Notes: generated by a model not told the origin, from the sequence alone. Shown: positions 22,501-34,056, counted from the first letter of the stretch. The stretch is 64,000 nt of DNA from Massospora cicadina (GCA_022478985.1 JAKSZP010012313.1:1-64000), one strand, 5' to 3'. Numbers and translations are program-made.

Positions 22501-23107
22501 CCTGCCCCACTACCACCCTTTCCTTTATCCTGGATTGACTATATAGATTACCAAGACGTCCAATATGACTTGGGCACCCAAAGGAAGGTGTGGGACCTCA
22601 TCACTTGTCCCCTCCTATCCCCACAAGTGATCTCCACAGTGTGACGCTACATGCGCCGTACGTTTAGGACAGCTGACCGCCCCTTCTCAATGTTCCAATC
22701 ATGCGCCATCTGCGGCAGATCCAACACGCTAGCCCACCGCTTGGAAGAGTGCCCGCCATCCAAGCATATCTGGGCCAATGTGATGTACTTATTTCAGCAA
22801 TCACCATCAGCTGAATTCTGACTATCCCGCAATATCCTGGCACTCAACATGATCTCACCTATCCCCCAGACGCTAAGGGCTTTAATTTGAGTATTGCAAT
22901 ATGGTTCATTACACAATTACCCTTGATGCTTTCAACGAGATCTTCCACAACATCAACCAAGCTATCGTCAATTTCACAGCCATTTGGCTGACCAATTCCA
23001 AGCCTGGCTATTTGGATCACTACAACACAAATGGAAGAAACAGATGGTTAACTGGCTACCAATCTGGATCCTTCGTTGTGACACTGAAAACCTCACAATC
23101 TCTATAG
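19557..23107 (+). pseudogene. LINE-F ORF2 remnant (endonuclease, RT, C-terminal finger)
   Basis: TLNIVGAKAPTSWAKK opens the endonuclease, with GDFNCWLNAITDRW near 19950 and the MIQIDLMLAP segment near 20140. RT runs 20890-21810 with PYKFYKKYFDYIAP, FKKGEQVDLNNWR, GLKQGDPLSHLLYNFSLDPL and an active-site box reading FADN (21591-21602), so the second catalytic Asp is Asn. The finger CAICGRSNTLAHRLEEC is near 22706. Stops and frameshifts are scattered throughout. The element is inactive. Confidence 0.75.
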
Positions 23108-23193
23108 GCGGTACACCCTACTAGCCCTTGAGATGTCATGTCACTTAAGGTCATAGTCATCCACCACCCATGGCTCCTAGCCACATGTAAGTG

Positions 23194-23211
23194 TACCATG
23201 TCTTATCTTTC
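23194..23211 (-). repeat. Target-site copy X (inverted), next to the E2 3' end
   Basis: This is the inverse of 12475-12492, 18 of 18 identical. In the ancestral order it was the 3' duplication of E1, inside the LINE-F 3' UTR. Confidence 0.85.
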
Positions 23212-23364
23212 TTTCATTTAACCAAGGTAAGCTGACCAGGGGACAGACATTACCGAATATATGTGAAACTAAGAGAATAATTAAGAAATATAAAAATTGG
23301 GCACCCCAGGGTACTCAAGTTACCCCTGTTGTCAGCGGGACTGCCAGGTATGGGGGTTGGTGCA

Positions 23365-26300
23365 CTACTCCGAGGGGGTTTCCCCTGCTATGGAGCAGGT
23401 GTGAAGGAAAGGGTCTGTGTGGAGGAACCAGAGTGGGAACCATGATTCTATGAGCGCTTTTTGTCTTGGTCTCATATATCCATAGAGCCAGGCTTGGAAG
23501 TGCTCTAGTAAGTGGACATGAAATCTGTTAATAATCCCATGAATGGTTGGGACCGTGCCCTAGAACGCATCTAATGCAATTGTGTGTATTTTCCACATTG
23601 CAATGGGTATTATTAGGGAGCGGAGTGTAGATGGGATTGAAGACTCGATCTGGAGCGCGAAGATACTCTTTGATATCAAGAATTCCTGCTCGTTTTGATT
23701 CTTGAGCAGGCGTGCGACTTCCTGCCATATAGCTTTGGTTGGGGGGCATGTTTCTAGGCGGTGATGTAGGGATCCCTCCCCTTTACATACTGCACATGTT
23801 TTGTGGATGGAGTTGGAGCGGTCCGCCGTCCTATAGATCCTTCTCAAACAGCGCCAGGCGTTTGCTCTTATCCTTGGTTGTAGGAGTGGGTGGTGTGTCA
23901 TTTTCCACATTGCTTTCTGTGTGGTTAAATCATAGGGAATGTCCAGCATATCTAGGTATTCTATCCTAGCTATGCTTGGGGTTGTTGTGAGCATATCCCT
24001 CTGGGGGTGGTTTTCTGGGTTTCTTAATTTGAATTGGGGGCTGGGTCGTCCCCTTCCCTGTATAGTACCCATGTTCTCTATGGTCCATCCCATACAGCGG
24101 ATAGTTCGGAGGATATGTTTGAAATGAGGGGAGGTTTTAAGTGGACCCGTTGCAGTAGGGTGCTTGGCAAGGTATGAAAGTAGTCTGGGTGGAATATGTG
24201 GGTTGGTTAATTTGAGAGCCTGTGCAAAGTTAGTCCTTGCTGCTCTGGACCAATGTTGTTGTGGGAGGTCTGGAGCAAGGATTTCCTTTATCCAGGTACC
24301 TAGGATGTGATTGGCATGGCTCTCAAAATCTATTAGTCCCATGCCTCCGCTTGAGCGTGGGCCAAATAGTGTTTTCATCCGTATAGGAGGGTGAGAGCCA
24401 GGCCACAGCCAGCCCTGGATAAGCGCGCGAATTGAGGTTATAAAGGTAGGTGAGAAGGCTATCGCATGGGCCTGGTACCACAGTATTGGGAGGATGAGCG
24501 AGTTAGCAACTGTGACTCGTCCTGTTAATCCTAGGGTTCTTCCCTTGAGGGAGGCGACGCGTTTGGATACCCGTTGTAACAGGCTACTTTCCATTGTCTC
24601 ATTAGCATATCCCCCTGATTCTAGCCAGATTTCAAGGTGTCGGACAGGAGTGGTGGTAGGAGGTGTTGCAAAGGATAATATAATTGGGTTTTTTCTTCGA
24701 GTGTTGGTGTGAGGTTCTGATGTTGTGGCCCAATTGTTTGTGTATTTGCCTAAGAGGATGATTTCTGTCTTCCTTTTGTTGAGCGATGCATTGCTCACCT
24801 TGGAGTATTCCTCTGGAGTACGTTCCAGCTGTCTGTCATCTTCATTGTTTGCTATACCTGCTACGCAGTCATCTGCAAAGGCCAGTATCTTGACTGTTGG
24901 TTGTCCTTGTGCGGTTATCCCCATGAGACGTGAGTCAGTTACTTGGAAGAATGGGTCAAAGCTGAAATTGTATAGCAGTGGGCTGAGGGGATCCCCTTGT
25001 TTGAGCCCTCTGTGTGGTTTAATCTTGTTTGTTAGGAATCCAGGGCCACATACAGCCATGGTTGCAGATTCTGTTAGGAGCATCGCCCATTTTATGAATC
25101 TTGGTGGGAGTTTGAAGTCATGTAGACATTCTTTTAGGTATGGCCAGCTAACACGGTCATACGCCTTTTCCTGATCCAAGAAAACCAAGGCACCAGTTGC
25201 TTTGGATTGGCAAATGTTTGCAACAGGGTGAATGTTGTTCCAGATAGAACGCCCTGGTATAAACCCAAACTGGTTGGGTGATAGGACGTTAGATGAAATT
25301 GCGCCTAATTTAGCTTCTAAAATTTTTGTTATAATATTTATGTCAGTGTTGGAGAGTGCAATTGGGCGCCAGTTAGCCAGGTCCAACTTGTCACCCTTTT
25401 TATACAAGGTTATAACGTAGGATTCATGCCTCCTGGTAATAGGCGTGTTTCCAACAAACTCTGGTTCATTGACGCCAATAGGAGGGGGGCGATTTGTTGA
25501 AAATATTTTTTGTAAAATTTGTAGGGTATCCCATCAGGCTCTGGGCATTTCCTATATGGTGCACCGCGAATTGTCTCCCAAAGCTCCTCCCATGTAATAA
25601 GGGATAGTATCTTGTAGTTTGGTGGTGTACTTTGTATCTCAGCAGTTTGTATAAATTCTTTAATTTTTTGTGAATCTGTTGGCGTTTCACAATATAATTT
25701 GGTGTAATAGCTGTGTACTTCCGCCTTGACCTCCTCAGGGTCAGTTGCCACGGTGCTGTTGGTCTTTCGGACCTGTGTGCATGTGGGCTGGTTTCCGTGG
25801 GAGTGGAATTGGCAGAAAAAGTATGTCAAATAGGTTTCACCTTCCTTTATGAACTTACCTTTGTTCAATACTTTGATTCTGTGTTGGTGTTCGAAGATGA
25901 GGTTGTTAAGTTTGGCAGAAATTTCTGCCCATTTGCGTCCCCAGTTGGGGCTATAGCCAGATCTCAGTGTATTTATTTCCAGGTTGTCTAGTTCTGCCAA
26001 GGTACGTTTGATTGTGGCCGTGTCCGCGGTGTACTTATGTGATGCAATGTGTTGGGTTTTGTTGATTAAATCCTTTTTGAAAAATTCCCATGTTCCAATG
26101 GGATCTGAAGTGAATGGGGCTGTGAATTCTGGGTTTGTAGCCTTGTTTTCAACCCCGTCAGATATCTCAGGCAATCTTATATTTTCTGGGTGAAAGCTTT
26201 CTCCAAGGCGACACCTGTGTGTGGGATTGGGTTGGCGCTAACTGCACCATAACTAATCGGTGGTCAGAAAAATTGATCTTTTTTGTTATAAATTTGGAGA

Positions 26301-26910
26301 TTCTTGAGCAGTGGGCTTGTGGGATGAGGATGTGGTCAATGTGACTCATCGAAATGAGTGCTCCCTCACATATTTTGGGCCACGTCATGTGGGGAAGGAG
26401 TGGTGAACTGGGGGGAAGAGCATCCTGTAAGTCAAGAGATGCAATCATTATGCGGAATTCAATGTGTCCAGGTGGGTATCCCCTGGGATTAGCCATCGAT
26501 CCATACTGGGGTTATCCCAGCAGTTGAAATCGCCTACATAATGGTATCTGGTGGGAGGGTGAGGGTTAAAATTTTTTCAAAAAAAATTTTTCTCTCAGTT
26601 GCAGTGCACGGTGCATAGATACATGCTATTGAAATTATTTCCTCTTGGCATGTGATTGTTGCTACCAGGACTCGACTATGCAAGTGTGATGATGAATTTG
26701 TAATCCTATAATTTTGTTGTTTTGGATGATCACCCCACAGTGAGACTTCCATACTGATTGTGATGGTGCGACCCTGGTTGACCAGGATTCTTCTTCCCCT
26801 TATAGACAGTGGGTTTCTTGGATGGCCAAGATATCTACAAGAGGTTTTCGCAGGAATGCCAGCTTTTTGGCTTGGGACATATGAGTCCTGGCTCCTGCGA
26901 TGTTTAACAT
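23365..26910 (-). pseudogene. E2 ORF2 (endonuclease, reverse transcriptase, C-terminal finger)
   Basis: MLNIAG starts at 26910. A 254-codon stretch (26174-25410) covers the linker and RT start. The 615-codon stretch from 25407 to 23560 covers RT motifs: NQFGFIPGRSIWNNI, LVFLDQEKAYDRVSW, GLKQGDPLSPLLYNFSFDPF and an intact FADDC near 24880, then a thumb-like region and the finger CAVCKGEGSLHHRLETC near 23780. Breaks are near 26500, 26170, 25405 and 23560. TAG at 23365 ends it. Only a few single-base repairs separate this copy from an open ORF2. Confidence 0.82.
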
Positions 26911-26921
26911 CCCTATTGACA

Positions 26922-26944
26922 CTGAGGTGCCTGTGGCACCTCAG
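26922..26944 (-). promoter_or_regulatory. Perfect hairpin over the ORF1 stop of E2
   Basis: The arms and loop are identical to E1 (CTGAGGTGCC, ACA, GGCACCTCAG), with the TGA inside the 5' arm. The ORF2 start codon is 33 nt after the stop, in the same frame. Confidence 0.6.
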
Positions 26945-28363
26945 GAGCAGTTGGGAGGGCCCTCTGGCCCTATCTCACCATGGCTCATTTTGGCCATGCT
27001 CCGCGTCTGTACTCCAACTCTTTCACTGCCATTGTTGGTTTCCTTGATCTGACCCAATGATTCAATGGAATTGCAGTTTTTGCATTTGGGTCAACTTTTC
27101 CTGCACAGGTCTCATGTTGATTTGATGCGGATTGTTGATTAGATTTTATATTTTGAGGTTTGACTTTGGTGAATTGTGCACCGCATTTTGACCCAAATTG
27201 CGGTTGCATTGTTTCTCAATATGTGCATGACTGATGTCGCTTAGTGACTCAGACAGGTTACTGTGAAAATTTTCGACCTGGGCATATTGTTCTGATTGGT
27301 TGGTTTGGTGAATATCCAAAATATCCTCCCAAATTTGTCTGTGGTTAATGGTGGACTCCACGTGTGCTGCCGCTTTGGCTGCTGCTCGCTTGTGGGCCTT
27401 TTGTGCCACTTTACGTTGTTTGCTTGTAACTGGGTCCACAATGGAGTATAGTCCATCTTCACCCCAGCGGAATGAGTGGTGACCATCAGTCATTTTGGCG
27501 AAGTTTTCATTATCTTCGTCCATTGCTTCCTCACAATAGTCATTTACCATTAAGCCCTCTTTCACAGGGCATGCATGTTCCTTGTGTCCCAGTGAGCCAC
27601 AGTGGTTGCAAATGGGCGGTGCGCGTTCTGGTGTAACTCAGAATGTGGCTGACTGGCCCCCATCTTCAAAGTGAAATTCTGCTGAGCGGGGAATTCTGGA
27701 TAAGTCCTCTTCCACTTCTGGGAAGGGGTTGATTACGGTGATAGCTTTGCCCATGAACAGGTTTGGCATCAGGTGAAGTCGCTGTAATTCAAGTTGCTGA
27801 ATTTCTCCATAGGCCATGAGACCTTTGCGGAGCTCCTCCTTGATTACCTTATGAGGAAGTTTGGTGGGGAGCGAGTCAAAAGAGATGAACAAAGTTTTTG
27901 CTTTGTTCCATCTGGTGCGTGCAGTGAGCACAATTTTTTTGCCCTCGGGGAGGGCAATTTCCACACAGACTTTTGCTACGGCATCGTCTTCATCATCTGT
28001 TTTGAAACCAATATCAATCCAGCTGCAGCCCATGTTGTTGGTGGCTACGTACACCGCGTGAGGGAAAAGTGAGGGCTGTGCCTCACATGTTTTCTCCCAC
28101 AGGGTTGTTGACTCATCCCCAAGGAAGATTCTGATCCCAAGTTCCACCTTTGATAAGGGTTGGTTGAACTGAATGTACATATATTGCACGTGCTTTACAG
28201 TGAATACCTTAAACCCAGACAGTGTCTGAGTTTGCAATTTCTTTGCGGATTGGGTTCCTGGTCCCCCTCCACGGCATTTCTTGCCCTTAGTTGCACCGTT
28301 AAGCGCACCACTTGCCATGACGCTCGCCAATGTTGTATCATTTTTAATGATAAAGTCGCCCAT
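26941..28363 (-). pseudogene. E2 ORF1 (gag-like, RRM-like region and CCHC knuckle), nearly complete
   Basis: ATG at 28363 (MGDFIIKNDTTLASVMASGA), TGA at 26941-26943, about 474 codons. The first 241 codons are open to 27638, where a TGA interrupts. The RRM-like region reads TLFISFDSLPTKL... YGEIQQLELQRLHLMPNL ... GKAITVINP. The knuckle CNHCGSLGHKEHAC is near 27600. Frame slips occur near 27180. The N-terminus is basic (KGKKCRGGG), fitting RNA binding. This is the only E copy with a proper start codon. Confidence 0.78.
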
Positions 28364-28442
28364 CTTTCCTGTGTGTGATTATCCAAATTTGCTGGTTAAA
28401 TCAAGTCGTAGTAAATAAAGTGATTGTTATGAGAAAGAAAAG

Positions 28443-28461
28443 CCATATACAGCAGACTTTT
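28443..28461 (-). repeat. Target-site copy Y (inverted), at the E2 5' end
   Basis: On the minus strand it reads AAAAGTCTGCTGTATATGG, identical to 17725-17743. Confidence 0.85.
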
Positions 28462-29036
28462 AGTTTAGAAATTTTAGTGAAATTTCTAAACAATGTGAGA
28501 ATTATATATTTTATATATTTTTAAAATTTTAGGTTGGAGAGAAAATAATCATATAAAAAATAATTTTTTATTTTATGCATATTACATGGAGTAAAGTTAT
28601 TGACAGTATGGATAAAAATACTTACCTCATATTCACATTAAGCATACTGAGGTAACATAAACTATAATTAGCATTAAACTTACTTAGATATTGGTAAGTA
28701 AAGTCATCTGAGATAACGTTTATAATTATTAGTAACTTATCCCTTATGGACCATCTTTGTGTAACTAGTGATGTTGATTATGATCATAATGGTAGTATTG
28801 TAGAGTATTACCTAGGAACTCTAATACTAATTCATAAAAAAACTAGACATCCTATCCTTTTAAACAACAGAAAGCCTTGACTTTAATAATCAAATTAATT
28901 ACATGGATGATGTAATACTAAGAGTTGAAAATGTTTAAACCTCGGAAGTCAAAAAGCAGCAGTTTAAGATTTATACATCAATCCTTAAAGGCAAGATCAT
29001 AAAGTTTTAATGATAGGAATATAAGATATAAGAAGT
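28462..29036. other. AT-rich spacer between E2 and gypsy B1
   Basis: No reading frame, repeat or element end is recognised in this stretch. Confidence 0.5.
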
Positions 29037-29627
29037 TTTTAAGATTATGAAATGAATGGATGATAAGCCCCAAATAGCTACGGCAGATTAGCTAAATTCC
29101 GCTGACAATAATTACTAGTGTGCAAATTTTTAAGCACCTTGGGATAAGGCGATAAAGGGTCAGGCAGGCTAGCTACTGGATTGCCTCCATATAAGGTGAT
29201 AAGGCGATATCAATTCATGAAAAATATTTAAGAGATTGCCTCAAACAAAGGCGATAGCAAAGTCAAGAATAATAGACCCTGCCGGGGCCTCATTGTTGCA
29301 AAGATGAACCAATGAGGATATGGCAGTAAATAAATAGTCTAAACAAAAGGGTCAGTATTGACCAAAGTCGCTGATATATAAGAAATATGAGAAGATTTAA
29401 AAAGGAGGATTGTGAGTAGGAAAGAGAGAGCGGAGCAGAGAGTATCTGCTGTTAAATATTAAGTTAAATAAAGAGGCGTCATTAAAACAATTGCTTCATA
29501 TTTAGGATATTTACTAAGTGTATTCTGAGGACTGGAAATCTCCATATTGTCTGTCCAATTTCTTAGTGGGCTTGATCCTGTGCAAAATCTTCCAGTATAT
29601 AGTAAGAGTATCGCCAATTTTATAATG
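29037..29627 (+). repeat. 5' LTR of gypsy B1
   Basis: It aligns over its full length with 42240-42827. The 3' partner begins TGTCAAG and ends TATAACA; this copy has the decayed ends TTTTAAG and TATAATG. It holds a TATATAAG box (29375-29382), an AATAAA signal (29467-29472) and repeated GGCGATA segments. Confidence 0.82.
29375..29382 (+). promoter_or_regulatory. TATA-like box in the B1 LTR
   Basis: GATATATAAGAAA is kept in the same place in the 3' LTR (about 42573), followed 90 bases later by AATAAA in both. This is the usual U3-R arrangement. Confidence 0.45.
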
Positions 29628-29628
29628 T

Positions 29629-29645
29629 TGGTGCTTACTACAGGG
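29629..29645 (+). other. Primer binding site of B1
   Basis: TGGTGCTTACTACAGGG follows the LTR end by one base and matches the B2 PBS at 15 or more of 17 positions. Confidence 0.65.
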
Positions 29646-29690
29646 GGCACATTAACAATCATAAAAATAAAAAATTCTTCAGTTGTGGCC

Positions 29691-31370
29691 ATGTCACTTC
29701 AGGCCTGCACAGATGGGGAATCCTCACACTACGCCACACCAGCAAAATATGCCAAAATCAAACTTGTCTTAATTGTAGTGCTCAAGAAGCAGCATGAGCT
29801 CCTTCAGGAGCGGAATGACATTATGAACCAGCTCAACAACACGTTCAGTCAAATGAAAATTCTTAGACAACAAAACAGGCAACTCACTAATTTCTTGGAT
29901 GATACTACTGAATGACTGAATTGCGCATAGTAGAGTTGGATGGTACCTCCCAGCCCCCTCATTGGGAAGTGGACGGACACAAGGGGCTGCTTGAGGAGAA
30001 TTATATTATGGAGAATATGACACTGGGTACCCAGACGAGGAGTTTTTCAAAGAAACCACAGGCAGAATGAGTTACTCCACCCAGGAGGGCAGCTTCTGAG
30101 ATGATCATGGCTCAGAGAACCAATTCCCCCAAGTGATGGCTGTACAGACCAACAAAGAGGCCCACGCAACCCCTGGAGAAACGGATAAGCCATGCATTGC
30201 TGGTCCTACTGGACCAGCTTCTCATTGAGATACTGCTTATGGGCCTCAACCAATTCCTTGGTATGCTATAAAGGTTCGAAGTTATAAGTGGGAGGAAGAT
30301 GTTTGTATCAATAAGCTGCCTCTATTTGATCATGATGGAAATATCCACGGCTTCTTTAAAGGATTTGAGTTTGTGGTGGAAGAAGTCTCGGATTGGTGTA
30401 AATCTAAACTGTTAATATCCGCCTTGGATGTTGGGAGTGTGACCAAGTTACCTGATATCTTTCAAGAAGGTCCATTACATGCCAAGAAGTGAAGGACTCT
30501 TTGCTGCAATTGTTCAGAGGTACCACAAATATGTTGTAGCAGAAGACTGAGTTCTTGGCCATTGGGCTCCAGCATAATGAGACCATCACTGCGTTTGCTG
30601 ACCAATTTATGTAAAAACCCAGATGTTAATTTGGGGCGGAGACTTTATTCAAATTTGATGTGTGAAATGCGCTGACCTCTGCGGTGAAGCCATACTGCAA
30701 ACTTTACAGCATTATGGCACCAATTTTGGAGGGTGATGTACCTTTTCTCAATCTTGTTGAATTTTTGCGCCATCTATCTACCACCTTTCCTCTACCAATA
30801 CAGAGTGGAAACATACCGCCGCCATCTCCAGATCTTCTTAATCAGGTAAATTCTCCCATCCTATTCAGAATCTGCCTATTAACCCCCAGCCTTATTATAA
30901 TTGTTACTTTTCCTTGGCCGTGTTATCCCCAGCCGTTTAACTTCTGATCCAGACCTACTTACGATAATTGCCAGCAGCCCAGCTTCCAACTGGGACCTAA
31001 TTACGCTGACTGTCAGTAAAAAGCCTTTTGACCTGGCCCTGGTTACGCCAATCTCCAACAGTCAAATTTTCTGGCCTGGTCAGCTTGCAAGAACCAAGGA
31101 CGCAGATCCTACGGTGTAAATTGTTTTGAATGAAGTCGCCCAGGCCACCTTGCCCATAGATGCCCCAACTGTCAGGTTCATTATGTACAGCAGGATCAGT
31201 ACCACCAGAAAAGATGGAGGGCAGTAGATACAGGAACCTCTACCTCCGCTATACTAAACCCAACGTCCCACCTGAACCTATCAAAGTATATTCAGCAGAA
31301 ATCCTCCAGCTTGATGAAAAGTTTCTATATCAAAAGTTGGTCGGAGGAAGTAATGTAGTGACATGAATGC
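29691..31370 (+). pseudogene. Gypsy B1 gag remnant with disrupted zinc knuckle
   Basis: It starts MSLQACTDGESSHY with a Leu/Gln-rich coiled coil (LLQERNDIMNQLNNTFSQMK). A capsid segment near 30300-30470 reads GFFKGFEFVVEEVSDW, and the B2 counterpart is alike. The CCHC knuckle lies at 31122-31163. Its second Cys codon is TGA (31131-31133), while Cys1, His and Cys3 are in place (C-F-E-stop-S-R-P-G-H-L-A-H-R-C). Several other stops exist. Gag would form the particle and bind RNA. Confidence 0.65.
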
Positions 31371-31659
31371 AAGCCAAGGCCACGGCGGAAGAAGGACCCC
31401 AGGAGCAGCCAAAGCCTTAAGCCTATCAAATGTTCTAACAATTTTTTCCAGATGTGCCAGAACTGTCCGCAGATGCATCCTCCCTAAAAGGAGTAAAAGT
31501 CGCCCTCCAAGGGACATTATTGATAAATAGTACCCTAAAGTCCATGAGGGAATTATGAGCTTCTTTAAGAAAAGAGATCCCTTATATGTCCACATATTAA
31601 ACAGTCAAAATTATTCTTATTCTGAGTGTACATACTGTGGCATTATTGTAGCAAAACAT

Positions 31660-33370
31660 CAAGTTTGCGTTATAATATATATGGGCTTTAGTCAACATAG
31701 TTTAGCTTAAGTTGGTGGTGAAGTTGACGTTAAAACCTGATGTGGAACATCAAATGGTGTATGGGACTGCTGGAGCGGAAAACACGGTCTTTGATGGAGC
31801 GTACAGTGCGCTACCCTTACAGTTTGGGTCAATTGTCATTGTAGCTCCAGCGATAGTGTTACCAAACAGCAAATATGACTTTTAATTGGAACTTCTTTCA
31901 TCTGAAGCTTTAAGGCTGTCATCAACATGATGAAGAAGACCTTCAAAATTTTGGGGCATCAGATCCCAATTTATCTTACCTCAAGCGGAGTGCCAAAGGA
32001 TCTAGTGAATACAGGACAAGTCAACCTTTCTTATAGCAATGGGGTGATTCCAGTTTGCTATTATCAAATTGGAGAACAAGACCCATGCCCTCCCCCAATA
32101 GATATATAAATATCAAGGGCTGCCTCTCAGAGCTGCTGGGGCTATATCCATCCTCTCCAGACACCAAGTGATAGTAAACACTGAGTTAGAGGTGGAAGTA
32201 CCAGCTGTGCTCTATGGGGAGGTCATTGGCCTTGTCAGCAATCGTGGCTTGAGCCCCATGTGGCTCCAGGCATTATACTACCAGGACATGGGGAGATTAA
32301 GGTTTTATTAGCAAATCTACAATAAAAACAATTGGAATCCACCGGCATCAAATAGTGGCGTATATACACTTGACCCTTTTTGAAGAGGTCCTTCAGGCTT
32401 ACAAGTTTGGGTTGCTGGATGAATTTGGTCCAACTGTCAAACCGCAGGTTGGTGTAATGACAGTGGTATCATGTGAAAATTTAATGGGGTTATTGGAAGA
32501 ACAAAAAGACAAAGCAACAGCTTTATTTAAAAAGTATAAGGAGATTTTTGCCATTGACAACCATGATTTAAGGTGCACTTGAGGAGTAGTCCATTGACTG
32601 GACATGAGAGATCATCCTCCCATAAGGTTCTTGGCCAATCCACCATTAAGAGCAGCTAAGAGAAGTTGTCACCAAGGAAATTGATAAGATGCTGGAGCAG
32701 GGGATGCTCAAACTGTCAAAGATTCCATGGTCTTATCCCATTCTAATTGAAATAAATAAGGACGGTACCAACTGGGTAGTAATAGACTACCAGAAGCTCA
32801 ACTGTATCACCAAAAAAAACTCATATCCCTTGCTTCAGATTGATGATGCTTTGGATCAGTTAGGAGCTTGTTACTTCTCGGTAATGGATCTAATATGGTT
32901 TACTGGCAAATTAAGTTACCTGAAGCGGAATAGGAGAAATGCGCTATCATTACATCCAAGGGGCTGTTCCAACCAACACGTATGCCTCAAGGGCTATGTA
33001 ACGCCCTGGCCACGTTCCAACGGGCCATGGACACCATCCTTGGCGACCTGATGCTGTCATACGTTATTGTGTAACTTGACTATATCAATGTCTTCTCTCA
33101 AACGTTTTCTGAGCATCTTACCCATCTAGAGTAGATATTCCACCAGCTCGCTGAGGCCAACATCAAGATTAAGCCTTGTAAATGTCACTTCTTCAAAGGC
33201 CAACCGGAGTACCTAGGGTTTGTAGTTAATGAAAAGGGGCTTACACCGCAGCAGCTAAGGTTACAGCCATCCAGAAAATGACTCTGCCAAAAATAAAACA
33301 CGACATACAGGTATTTTTGGGAATAGCTGGCTACTACCCGGCGCTTCATCCCTAACTTCAGCTGTATTGG
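31660..33370 (+). pseudogene. Gypsy B1 protease, linker and reverse transcriptase (5' part)
   Basis: Alignment to B2 places the protease active site near 31675, where the Asp codon has become TAT and stops follow. The linker is open in part at 31927-32109. RT fingers run from 32640 with WVVIDYQKLNCITKKNSYPL and FSVMDL. Then come a frameshift near 32900 and the catalytic box at 33072-33083, which reads stop-L-D-Y in place of Y-L-D-D. The thumb region follows to 33370, where element C interrupts at GCTGTATTGGGG. Confidence 0.7.
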
Positions 33371-33374
33371 GGGG

Positions 33375-34056
33375 TGTAGCGGTCAGAAAACCCCAGTTTC
33401 CAATCACTATCTTGTCTTCAGTTTAACGCCAAATTTTTGATGTTGATTAAATGTTTAATGCAAGGTTAAGCTCTTGAGGTAAGTGTTAGTGCCTTCTGCA
33501 ACTAACCAATCAAACCTCAGTTTTAGTTAAATTAAAACGAGGAAAAATACAAAATGGTTTAAGTGAGGTAGCGAGCCCCAGAATTAACCTTATTTGTTTA
33601 TTATCAAATAAAAACCCAATTTGGAGAAGATCCTGATAATTTAGGCTCCACAAGAACACCATGTAAAAGACAGGATATATGAGGGAGATCAAGCCCCAAA
33701 ATCCCAAGTTTTTATTCACATGACAAAAACTTGATGCGTCGCAGCCTGCCATAAGATAAGGTAGGGGTGACCTTAATGCCACAGGAGTAGCACAGCTTGG
33801 GGCAGAAACTCCAGTAGTGAGAATTCCAAACAAGGTTTGAAATTTAGCTGGCTTGACATATAAGGGCGCCCTTCCTGAGGAGCTTCTCCTCACCATTCTT
33901 TAAGCTATTGTAAGCCTAAAAGATGGCACAGGAGAGGCACAGCCAGGCGCTCAAACCTGGCCAACAACTAAAAATCTTTTGAATAACTTGACTCTGAATT
34001 CGTAAAATTTGAATCTGAGTCGAAATTCAATGAACATATTAATCTTATTCATCACA
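33375..34056 (+). repeat. Left LTR of element C
   Basis: TGTAGCGGTCAGAAAACC to TTATTCATCACA. It contains GAATTAACCTTATTTGTTT uninterrupted near 33582, the sequence duplicated around LINE-A3 in the right LTR, so it serves as a paralogous empty site. Confidence 0.75.

Larger units (their letters stand above)
17918..23193 (+). mobile_element. LINE-F body, missing its extreme 3' end
   Basis: This is an older LINE related to E and G. The 5' end at 17918 is CTTTTTTCCTGTTACTA, followed by a hairpin and an AT-rich leader alignable to LINE-E and LINE-G. ORF1 and ORF2 follow with many breaks. The 3' UTR is cut at 23193 by target-site copy X of E1. Its real 3' end is at 12377-12474. The whole body is inside the inverted segment, so it originally lay on the minus strand. 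Confidence 0.78.
23212..28442 (-). mobile_element. LINE-E copy 2 (E2), full length, best-preserved LINE here
   Basis: The 5' end CTTTTCTTTCTCATAACA is at 28442 and the 3' tail GGTTAAATGAAAG ends at 23212, giving 5231 bp against 5228 for E1. ORF1 keeps its ATG, and 615 codons of ORF2 are open. Its flanks are Y on the 5' side and X on the 3' side, the mirror of E1, so E2 is the second recombinant product. The remaining frameshifts are few compared with E1. Confidence 0.88.

Noticed and set aside
23528..23749. 73-codon frame repeated at 17188-17409 as a conserved small gene
   Set aside because: It is an off-frame reading of the LINE-E ORF2 C-terminus, and the repeat is explained by the two E copies.
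31131..31133. TGA as a recoded Cys codon (alternative genetic code)
   Set aside because: Other stops of all three types occur in the same element, and the LINE frames use TGA and TAA as true ends, so simple mutation is enough.
33375..34056. Reading the C repeats as LTRs of gypsy B1
   Set aside because: B1 has its own LTRs at 29037 and 42240 with a different sequence, and the C repeats interrupt the B1 pol frame.
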